A DNA stretch of 35,818 nt from Pseudomonadota bacterium (lineage in GTDB: Bacteria; Bdellovibrionota_C; UBA2361; OMII01): the NCBI GenBank assembly GCA_900299055.1, contig OMII01000196.1:1-35818 (forward strand). Reading direction: 5' to 3'. The translations under genes and the position numbers were made by a program. The stretch's first letter is position 1. Each line of letters starts with the position of its first letter. Shown piece after piece: positions 1 to 7,540 of the stretch. Under the pieces are notes generated by a model. That model worked only from the letters and a program-made list of their open reading frames with translations. It was not told the origin of the DNA and made no database searches.

Positions 1-1
1 A

Positions 2-1240
2 AGAAACCTCCGTCTCAGTAGACTATGGGCCCAACGAGCCGATGAGCTGTCGACAATCGCAGGACCTGGCTCTCTTGCCGCACTTCTTCGCTCTGCACAC
101 TTTGCAATAGAAAGTCTACTCAGCGAGCCGTGCGCTAATCCTTTCAACGAAACCTGTCGAGACCTGCATAAGGTCTACCTCAAATCTACCCAACGAATTG
201 TAAGAGAAGTTGCACGGAATGGCTGGGAATTTCCAGAGCTCGCGCCCAGTCGCTATCGCTTCTCAAATACCGACGCCCAACAACTTCGGAATCTGCGCGA
301 CTGGCGCCTCAGCCTCGACTCATCTACTGCCACACATGAGCTCGACCGACCCGGCCTCGGACTACCTGCCGTAGGGTGTCGCGAGGGATGGAGTGACGAC
401 GCCGGAGCTCTCGCTGGCCTCTCGATCTGTTCGCCAATTACATTCATCATCACCTTCGAGCGGCCGACCAGCGAGGACCGCCTCACCGCGCACCTGTCGG
501 CCGTGAACGCCTATGAGCAGGAGGTCTTCGAGACGCGTTCAACGGCTGTGCCGGTCGCCGCAGCGACAACTGCAGCGCTCGAGACTCTGCTGAAAGGCGC
601 TGACGAAAGTTCCATGAGTGCTCGACTGTGGTGTCTTAGCAAACCAGAGCGAACAACTACCATCGCACTCGGCATTACCAGCTCCCCGACGCTACCCTCT
701 GCATTCTCCCAAGGCTTTAACTTCGTCGCTGCGACGCCTGAGATGCAGTCCGCTTTCACGCCATGTGTTTATAATTCCGATAGTGGCCAGCCGCTCACCA
801 ATGCAACTGAACTTCTCCGTCTGCTCCGAGCTCTTGTTGCCCCGAAACATGGCGCACCGATTGAGCAAGCTCCAATTCGCATTGTTCCCTTCGTCTCAGG
901 CAAAGAAGCCGTTGCCATGGCTCGTAGTATGGCAGCTCGGATCAAGCGCCACACTAACAGAGCCACGCGCGCGCCAAACCAACCCACGACGTTTTCTCTA
1001 CCCGCAATCGGCGTCAATACAGTCAACGCCGATCCTGCGACAGTCCGTGACCTCTCGCGGTATGCAGACGACTTACATACGTCTTTCACCGAAACCTCGG
1101 ATCAAAGCAGCCTTCTCGAGCTACTCCCCGAAATATTGCATCAACACCGCGCAGGGGTAGCAGACGGTCAAGCGCACACCATCCCAACCTCGAACGATTC
1201 GGCTCCCGCAAGCGAGCTCTCTGTATCTCCAGTCATGTAA
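2..1240 (+). CDS. Hypothetical protein, 5'-truncated by the window edge; possibly a divergent alpha/beta-hydrolase-like protein
   Basis: The frame of ORF 503..1240 is open without stops back to base 2, so the GTG at 503 is probably internal. Stop TAA at 1238-1240. The fold call is weak motif resemblance only. Confidence 0.6.
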   Translation, partial: RNLRLSRLWAQRADELSTIAGPGSLAALLRSAHFAIESLLSEPCANPFNETCRDLHKVYLKSTQRIVREVARNGWEFPELAPSRYRFSNTDAQQLRNLRDWRLSLDSSTATHELDRPGLGLPAVGCREGWSDDAGALAGLSICSPITFIITFERPTSEDRLTAHLSAVNAYEQEVFETRSTAVPVAAATTAALETLLKGADESSMSARLWCLSKPERTTTIALGITSSPTLPSAFSQGFNFVAATPEMQSAFTPCVYNSDSGQPLTNATELLRLLRALVAPKHGAPIEQAPIRIVPFVSGKEAVAMARSMAARIKRHTNRATRAPNQPTTFSLPAIGVNTVNADPATVRDLSRYADDLHTSFTETSDQSSLLELLPEILHQHRAGVADGQAHTIPTSNDSAPASELSVSPVM

Positions 1241-1359
1241 TTTCTCTTGGTTTGCGTTCTCGAAATCTGGAGCACTCTTGTCGAACAGGCTCTTCTTTCT
1301 GAGGTTCTCTCAGCGTCACCTTTAGGCTATGTATAGCGTACACCTAATGAGGTCCATCT

Positions 1360-2625
1360 ATGAGTCACGCACATATCGCGCAATTTTCCGCGGAGTCACC
1401 GAACGCATCCTCAGCCACACCTGCAATCGACGCCGTGAAACACCTCACGGATCAGCTGTCCGTAGTTGATCAATCCGTCTGCTTGCAACTAATCACAGCC
1501 TCCAACGCTGGCGTGGCGGCTGCAGCCCTGCGGTCGTTAAGCCCAGAAGCTGCCGGCAACCTTTTTTCCGCCCTGCCTGCAGATGTCCAAGAGAGCATCT
1601 CGCTCGAGCTGCCGCCCGCCGTGCGTAACCAGTGGATGCTCAATCTATCGTTTGCGCCAAACACTGTGGGCAGGCTGATGGAAGCTCCTGTCGGGATATT
1701 CTCCCCGGATACGACCGTCGCCTCTGCGGTTGAGAAGCTCCGCGAACTCATAAAGCGAGACTTCATCACGTACGTATATGTTGTTGACGACGTCAAAGTA
1801 CTGCGCGGGCTAGTAGTGATGCGCGACCTTCTATTCGCCGACCCCGCCACTACGCTCGGAGATGTGATGCTGACCTCGCCATTCACACTATCGCCCGACA
1901 CGCCACTTATGAGCGCCATGAGAGAGGTGCTCGTCAGACACTACCCGGTATACCCAGTTACCTCCGCCAGCGGCGAGCTCCTCGGGCTGGTCCGGGGCTA
2001 TCGACTCTTTCAGGCTCAGGCAATCGAGATTAGCGCTCAAGCTGGAAGCATGGTCGGTGTCGAAAAGGGCGAGCGAATTACAACTCCGCTCTTCACAGCG
2101 TTCAAGTACCGCCACCCATGGCTTCAACTCAATTTGCTCACCGCATTTGTCGCCGGAGCTGTGGTTAACTTCTTTCAGGGCACTATCGACCAAATAGTCG
2201 TACTGGCGGCTTTCCTGCCTGTGCTGGCCGGCCAATCGGGCAACACTGGGTGCCAAGCGCTTGCGGTAACGCTTCGCGGCATGACCCTCGGAGAGCTCGA
2301 AAATACTAAGGTTTCAAGGCTCATCATGAAAGAGGGTCTGCTAGGTCTCTGCAATGGGGTACTCGTTGGACTCTCCGCCGCCACAGGAATGTATTTGCTC
2401 GCGAGTTCAGAACAGCATCCGAGCGCCCTACTACTGAGTGGAATAGTTTTGTTCGCAATGGTGGGAAGCTGCTTTATAAGCGGACTATCTGGCTCACTTG
2501 TCCCTCTCATCCTTCGAAAAGTGGGGGCAGATCCGGCTACCGCGTCTAGCATTTTTCTTACGACCGCAACCGACGTGGCAAGTATGAGCCTCTTGCTCGG
2601 CTTGGCGACCTTGCTAATGCTCTAG
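1360..2625 (+). CDS. mgtE: Magnesium transporter MgtE (CBS domain plus membrane domain)
   Basis: MgtE signature AGQSGNTGCQALAVTLRGMTLGEL, CBS-pair region, several TM segments, ATG start. Confidence 0.95.
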   Translation: MSHAHIAQFSAESPNASSATPAIDAVKHLTDQLSVVDQSVCLQLITASNAGVAAAALRSLSPEAAGNLFSALPADVQESISLELPPAVRNQWMLNLSFAPNTVGRLMEAPVGIFSPDTTVASAVEKLRELIKRDFITYVYVVDDVKVLRGLVVMRDLLFADPATTLGDVMLTSPFTLSPDTPLMSAMREVLVRHYPVYPVTSASGELLGLVRGYRLFQAQAIEISAQAGSMVGVEKGERITTPLFTAFKYRHPWLQLNLLTAFVAGAVVNFFQGTIDQIVVLAAFLPVLAGQSGNTGCQALAVTLRGMTLGELENTKVSRLIMKEGLLGLCNGVLVGLSAATGMYLLASSEQHPSALLLSGIVLFAMVGSCFISGLSGSLVPLILRKVGADPATASSIFLTTATDVASMSLLLGLATLLML

Positions 2626-2635
2626 CACGTTTAGT

Positions 2636-2956
2636 CTATCGCCCGAACTTCGAGACGACCTCCAACAACGTCCGAAATGAATGTACCTGATCTCCAAATA
2701 CGAGCTCCGTCTTTGCCTGCATCTGCGGCGCTGTCTCCTTCAGATAACGCTCATAACTCTCCATCGACGGTGCCGTGTACTGCACGGCGTACGTTTTCCC
2801 CCCCTGCTCAAAAGCGTGCACACGAACCAGAAGAGCCTTGTTGAAAAACCCTGTCGCAAGCATCTCTGGAATATGAGACGACTCCATCCACTGGAGCCAC
2901 TCCTCGAGAATCTCGTCTGACACATTCACCGTGACGTTGTATACAACTTCGGACAT
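2636..2956 (-). CDS. DUF4286 family protein
   Basis: MSEVVYNVTVNVSDEILEEWLQWMESSHIPEMLATGFF... resembles DUF4286; internal Met at 2956 preferred because the longer form overlaps the neighbouring DoxX gene. Confidence 0.8.
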   Translation of the reverse strand: MSEVVYNVTVNVSDEILEEWLQWMESSHIPEMLATGFFNKALLVRVHAFEQGGKTYAVQYTAPSMESYERYLKETAPQMQAKTELVFGDQVHSFRTLLEVVSKFGR

Positions 2957-2976
2957 ATCCCACCTCTCATCCGCTG

Positions 2977-3438
2977 CTAGCGGGCGCAACAACTACCCGA
3001 GGTCTCCCCTGCGTTTGCTGAGAGCTTACGGTCAACTGAGAAAGCGCCGGCTCCTGAAATCACCAAAGACAAACACGCGCCTATCACCAACAGGTGATAT
3101 TCGAAGCCTTCTCCCTGTTGCACACCAAACCAGTTCATGAAAAATCCATTCTGTCCGTGCGCCATAAGCACCGCTCCAGCCATGACGACAGCTAAGCTTG
3201 CCGCACAAAATCGAGTCATGAGGCCCGCGATCAGCGCGACGGCACCTACCGATTCAGCCATAATTACAAGCAACGCAATCAGCCACGGCAACCCGAGCTT
3301 TGTCGTCAACAGCTCCATCGTCGCATTAAAGCCGAGCCCCCCAAATACACCCAGCGTCTTCTGAAGGCCGTGCGGGAGCATCACCAAACCGACAGTCAAT
3401 CGGGCGACGGTCGCCCCCACATTACAGTTAGTCTTCAT
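2977..3438 (-). CDS. DoxX family membrane protein
   Basis: ARLTVGLVMLPHGLQKTLGVFGG..., four hydrophobic segments typical of DoxX; start chosen at MKTNCNVG. Confidence 0.85.
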   Translation of the reverse strand: MKTNCNVGATVARLTVGLVMLPHGLQKTLGVFGGLGFNATMELLTTKLGLPWLIALLVIMAESVGAVALIAGLMTRFCAASLAVVMAGAVLMAHGQNGFFMNWFGVQQGEGFEYHLLVIGACLSLVISGAGAFSVDRKLSANAGETSGSCCAR

Positions 3439-3631
3439 CAAGGCAGTGCACGCGCAGACCATATATCCCCCTGTTACGTTTCAGAACCTGGCCAGATAGT
3501 GCCCGATAATACCGTCTTTTGCGACCCCTTAGTTCGTCGTACAGCCAGAGGAGTCCGAACCGCACAAACCGCGCCACTGACCGCCCGGGAGCTTTCCCCA
3601 AAACAGTTTTTTCACTACGATTGCACCTACT

Positions 3632-5344
3632 ATGAAGCAGATATTAATTAACGCCCTCCACGAAGCCTCAAAACTCCCCCTCGAGGTGATCGAGAAGAAC
3701 CTCGTACCGACAAAGGACCTTAAGCACGGGGACCTGGCGTTCCCCTGTTTTCTCCTCGCGAAAGACTGGGGTATGACGCCCCCACAATGCGCACAGCGTC
3801 TGAAAGAATCCATCGCTCTACCGACGGGATTCGAACGAGCCGAGCCCCAGGGTCCTTATCTTAACTTCTTCTTCGACCGGGCGAAGTCGATAGCCACTAT
3901 TTCGAGTCAGGTTCGTTCCGAAGGTGCCGGCTACGGCGGCAGAACACACAAGGGCTCTATCGTTATCGACTATTCGGCGCCTAACATCTCGAAGCCGTTT
4001 CACGTTGGTCATCTCCGAACGACAATCATCGGCTTTTCCCTCTATAACCTTTTCAGGCAGCTCGGATTTACAACGATCGGAGTAAACCACCTCGGTGACT
4101 GGGGAACTCAATTCGGATTCGTATATGCCGGGTGTAAGATTTGGGGACGCCCTGGTGATACCATGAACGAGCTTGTTGGTCGTTACGTCGACGCAAATAT
4201 GCTTCGCAAGGCCCAGGATGAAGGCAAAGAGCTCGACAAACCAAACGTCAACGAAATAGCGAGAGATTATTTTAAGCGCCTTGAGGCAGGCGATCCTGAA
4301 GCGAAGGAATTTTGGCAGTGGAACATGGACGTCTCCCTGGCGTACTACCATAAGACCTACGCACGCATGGGTATTTCTTTCGACTCATGGAACGGCGAGT
4401 CATTCTATTTCAAGTATTTTGATGAGATGACAAAGACGCTCAAAGAGAGTGGCGTTCTTGAGAACTCAAAGGGCGCACTGGGTGTCGACCTTGGCGAACC
4501 TCTCGGCTTCGCTCGACTCTTAACTGAAGATGGAAGAACGCTCTACCTCACTCGCGATGTAATCACAGCCGACTACCGTGAAAAGACATATCACCCAGAG
4601 AGGATTCTATACGTCGTTGGTGCTCCACAAACCCTACACTTCAAACAACTCAAAGGTATTATGGAACGCCTCAACCATCCAACGGCGCCAAAGATTACCC
4701 ACATCCCGTATGGACACGTTCCCGGGATAAGCACTCGCAAGATGAAGAGCGATGCAAGCGATATATCGCTAGATGCGCTTCTAGAAGAGGCGCACGAGCG
4801 AGCAAAAGTCGCCTACGAATCTGAGGTCTCTAAGCGCCCCGAAGGAGTCGACGTCGATGCAGTAGCTGAGGCCGTAGGGCTTGGAGCTATTTATTTTAAC
4901 TACCTTTCACGCACCAACATTAAAGAGTTTCATTTTAGCTGGGATGAAGCTCTTAACTTTAAGGGCGACACTGGCCCGTATCTCATGTATGCAGTCGCGC
5001 GCCTTTTTAGTATGGAAGAGCGTGCTCGCGCCGAAGGAGTCACGGCTTGCGACCACGCGGCAGGCGAACATCTTACAGAACCCGAGGCCTGGGAGATCGC
5101 TACGGCTCTCGCCAAGTATCCATCTGTTCTGGAGCGAACCGCGAGCGACTACGAACCATGCAATATTTGCAACTACGCCTTAGAGCTCGCTAAGGCGATC
5201 TCACGCGGATACGTTAAGCTTCGCGTTAGCGGTGAAACAAACAAAGACGTCGCGCAAGCTCGCCTTACACTTTTCGTCTGCGCCAGAACAGTGCTAGCCA
5301 GTGCTCTACAACTGCTTGGGATCAGACCGCTCGAACGCATGTGA
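3632..5344 (+). CDS. argS: Arginyl-tRNA synthetase
   Basis: HIGH-type motif KPFHVGHLRTTIIG; NHLGDWGTQFG; STRKMKS region; C-terminal anticodon-binding domain. Confidence 0.96.
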   Translation: MKQILINALHEASKLPLEVIEKNLVPTKDLKHGDLAFPCFLLAKDWGMTPPQCAQRLKESIALPTGFERAEPQGPYLNFFFDRAKSIATISSQVRSEGAGYGGRTHKGSIVIDYSAPNISKPFHVGHLRTTIIGFSLYNLFRQLGFTTIGVNHLGDWGTQFGFVYAGCKIWGRPGDTMNELVGRYVDANMLRKAQDEGKELDKPNVNEIARDYFKRLEAGDPEAKEFWQWNMDVSLAYYHKTYARMGISFDSWNGESFYFKYFDEMTKTLKESGVLENSKGALGVDLGEPLGFARLLTEDGRTLYLTRDVITADYREKTYHPERILYVVGAPQTLHFKQLKGIMERLNHPTAPKITHIPYGHVPGISTRKMKSDASDISLDALLEEAHERAKVAYESEVSKRPEGVDVDAVAEAVGLGAIYFNYLSRTNIKEFHFSWDEALNFKGDTGPYLMYAVARLFSMEERARAEGVTACDHAAGEHLTEPEAWEIATALAKYPSVLERTASDYEPCNICNYALELAKAISRGYVKLRVSGETNKDVAQARLTLFVCARTVLASALQLLGIRPLERM

Positions 5345-5590
5345 TGGCAGAGCTGGATCAATGCGGTCGCGGGCTGCAAAGATCCCTTCGTCATGGGCAC
5401 AATGCGCACAACAGAAAAATCGTCCCTCGCTTTCGACTCCATGTCCGATAATTCGGCAGGAGCAATGCTCGCACTGAGGAGCAAGCTTCTGAATGGCGCA
5501 CTCAAAGCTGTCAAAAGAATATGTGCGGCCCTCAATCGTAACCTGAAAGCACTTATCATACTCGTTCCTACAAGTGGCACAGATACTCAT
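5306..5590 (-). CDS. Small Cys-rich metallothionein-like / zinc-binding protein
   Basis: MSICATCRNEYDKCFQVTIEGRTYSFDSFECAIQKLAPQCEHCSCRIIGHGVE...FFCCAHCAHDEG: multiple CxxC pairs, as in a conserved bacterial family often annotated prokaryotic metallothionein. Confidence 0.85.
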   Translation of the reverse strand: MSICATCRNEYDKCFQVTIEGRTYSFDSFECAIQKLAPQCEHCSCRIIGHGVESEGRFFCCAHCAHDEGIFAARDRIDPALPSHAFERSDPKQL

Positions 5591-5885
5591 ACACTCAATC
5601 CCTCACTGATGGGTGAAGTGTAGACAAGTTCCTCATTGTTTCTATGATATCCAACACAGCTTCCGCGCTACGAGAATCTCCCACATCTGCACTGCTGGGC
5701 TCGCAGAACCTTTTCGCTAGGTTGCCTACCGCGTCACGACCGACTCAGCTCGCCGCTACTAGTTGAATAGAAAGTTACAGTATAAGTCACTCTGTTCCTG
5801 CGAGGTTATTTTGGAGGCCCATCAATTGCACTTGTGAGAGCGACGAAGACCACAAAAGTTTTTTTGCAGGGCGCTTAAAAATTTC

Positions 5886-5914
5886 TTGAAAGTGTGTGCG
5901 CAGAGGCATACGAT
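5886..5914 (+). promoter_or_regulatory. Sigma70-like promoter for candidate sRNA
   Basis: TTGAAA (5886-5891), 17-nt spacer, TACGAT (5909-5914). Confidence 0.55.
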
Positions 5915-5920
5915 CAGAAT

Positions 5921-6030
5921 TGCACCACATGGTGCTGATTGCTTGCTAGTCAAAATGGGACACTCGATAGTGCCCCACTTGGTGGCCGCCTGAGGTTCCT
6001 GGACCCCTCCAACCTCAGGCGGTTTTTATT
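5921..6030 (+). ncRNA. Candidate small RNA, ~110 nt
   Basis: Promoter just upstream; hairpin GCACC-acat-GGTGC; hairpin TGGGACACT-cgat-AGTGCCCCA (one A.C mismatch); ends in a perfect 12-bp terminator; no ORF. Confidence 0.5.
5986..6029 (+). terminator. Rho-independent terminator
   Basis: CCGCCTGAGGTT-cctggacccctcc-AACCTCAGGCGG followed by TTTTTATTT. Confidence 0.9.
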
Positions 6031-6320
6031 TATAGCCACCTCTACATCTGAACCGGCCGCATAACTTCGGAATAAGCCGAACCAACGTAACAACCTGGTG
6101 ATACTATGCAAATCGCCATCACGTCGTGGTCCGGCCGACCAGTGACGAACATTCTTTGACTAGTTATACGGTTAGCACGTAGACTGGCCCTCGAGCCTTC
6201 TGCTCTATCGGAATTGCAGGTCCTGTCATCAACAGTCCCCGTTTGACGTTTAGAAGAATGAAGATCACCCCAGACCTTCGGTCCGGGTTTTGACTGTGTA
6301 TAGTAGATTGATAAGGATCT

Positions 6321-6671
6321 ATGAAGAAACTTTTTATTGGAAATATTGCATACGCTACGTCCGAGGAATCACTTCGCGCGTTCTTCGAGGAGTTCTCTCC
6401 TCGTTCGGTTAAGATCGCAACGGACCGTGATACCGGCCGCTCGCGCGGATTCGGCTTTATCGAGATCGATGACGACGCACAGGCCGAGGCCGCGATAGAG
6501 ACCCGCAACGGACAAACTCTTGATGGAAAGGCGCTGAACGTAAGTGAGGCTCGCCCTCGTGAAGACAGACCTCGCTCAGGTGGTTTCGGTGGCGGCGGAC
6601 GTCGACCAGGTGGAAACGACCGTGGCGGAAGATCGTCGCGTGGCGGTTACTCCGGTGGCGGACGGTACTAA
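6321..6671 (+). CDS. RRM-domain RNA-binding protein with Gly/Arg-rich C-terminus
   Basis: RNP2 KLFIGNIAY, RNP1 RSRGFGFIEI, tail GGFGGGGRRPGGNDRGGRSSRGGYSGGGRY. Confidence 0.95.
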   Translation: MKKLFIGNIAYATSEESLRAFFEEFSPRSVKIATDRDTGRSRGFGFIEIDDDAQAEAAIETRNGQTLDGKALNVSEARPREDRPRSGGFGGGGRRPGGNDRGGRSSRGGYSGGGRY

Positions 6672-6693
6672 CTAAACCGTTACGGTATCAAAC

Positions 6694-6752
6694 AACACCC
6701 TCTAGACTCGAGGCGCTGCGTGCAGTCGCCAAAGGTTTAGAGGGTGTTTTTT
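6694..6752 (+). terminator. Rho-independent terminator after RRM gene
   Basis: AACACCCTCTA ... TAGAGGGTGTT followed by TTTTTT. Confidence 0.8.
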
Positions 6753-6797
6753 ATTCGATACACTCCCTCTGACGGACGTTGGTAGCAACGAAGGCTG

Positions 6798-7382
6798 CTA
6801 CTCCTTGGCAGCCCGCTGCATCTCGCGCATCGCTTTGGCCAGGTCAGGATTATTCTTAAGAGCATCCAGCGCCGCCTGAGCCTTCGCAACCGATTCGGTT
6901 GCACTAACTATCGGCCCCCCATTTACTGATATATCCCCTGGCTTCATGTCTGCCGGGCAATCGCCTTTGTAAACAGCAACAATTGTCGTCTCGGTCCGTC
7001 CTGAACCAAAGAGTGCTGGCTTCATCTCCGAGACCATTGTGCCTCGATACTCCCGCTCAAAATCCCCAGTGAATGTGCCATCACTCACCATCGACGAACC
7101 TGCGATGGAGCACTCCGTGTGCAATCGATAACCGGCTCCGGTTTTCTCGACTGTATTCACAGGGCACATCCCCTTGGGACCTCCTTGGCTTACAAGGCCG
7201 CGCAATCCCTCCTCCGTAGAAGCATCGACACACTGTCGACTGACTTGCGACCCAGCGCCCCCTCCTACCGAGATAGTGGCCTCCCACAATCCCGCTTTCC
7301 GGGTAGGGAGTGACTCCGCCCACGCAGAGCCTACTAAAACAGTTACGACCACAAGCCCAGACACTAAACTAATCCTAATCAT
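6798..7382 (-). CDS. DUF3617 domain-containing exported protein
   Basis: N-terminal signal peptide then RKAGLWEATISVGG...SRQCVDASTEEG...CSIAGSSMVSDGTFTGDFEREYRGTM, the DUF3617 pattern. Confidence 0.85.
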   Translation of the reverse strand: MIRISLVSGLVVVTVLVGSAWAESLPTRKAGLWEATISVGGGAGSQVSRQCVDASTEEGLRGLVSQGGPKGMCPVNTVEKTGAGYRLHTECSIAGSSMVSDGTFTGDFEREYRGTMVSEMKPALFGSGRTETTIVAVYKGDCPADMKPGDISVNGGPIVSATESVAKAQAALDALKNNPDLAKAMREMQRAAKE

Positions 7383-7519
7383 AAACCCTCTGAGAGAGAC
7401 CCGCCTCTGACCCTAGCCATCTCTAGACCTCTCGTAAACGGGCAAACCGACGCCTGTGCAGCCTCAAGCAACGCAACCTGTCGATCTTTCTTGAGCTCGG
7501 CCGTCAAACCCTGTACCAT
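7379..7519 (-). CDS. Possible small protein translationally coupled to the DUF3617 gene
   Basis: 46-codon ORF MVQGLTAELKKDRQVALLEAAQ... whose stop overlaps the DUF3617 start (ATGA arrangement); short, no recognised homology. Confidence 0.3.
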   Translation of the reverse strand: MVQGLTAELKKDRQVALLEAAQASVCPFTRGLEMARVRGGSLSEGL

Positions 7520-7540
7520 CCGCCTTTTTTGCTCGCAGGC

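Noticed and set aside
618-1160. 180-aa plus-strand ORF
   Set aside because: Alternative frame of the longer open frame 2..1240, with low-quality composition.
3815-3850. GGGATTCGAACGAGCC resembling a complementary tRNA T-arm
   Set aside because: Inside the argS reading frame with no cloverleaf around it.
3818-4351. 177-aa minus-strand ORF
   Set aside because: Lies fully inside argS, which is firmly identified.
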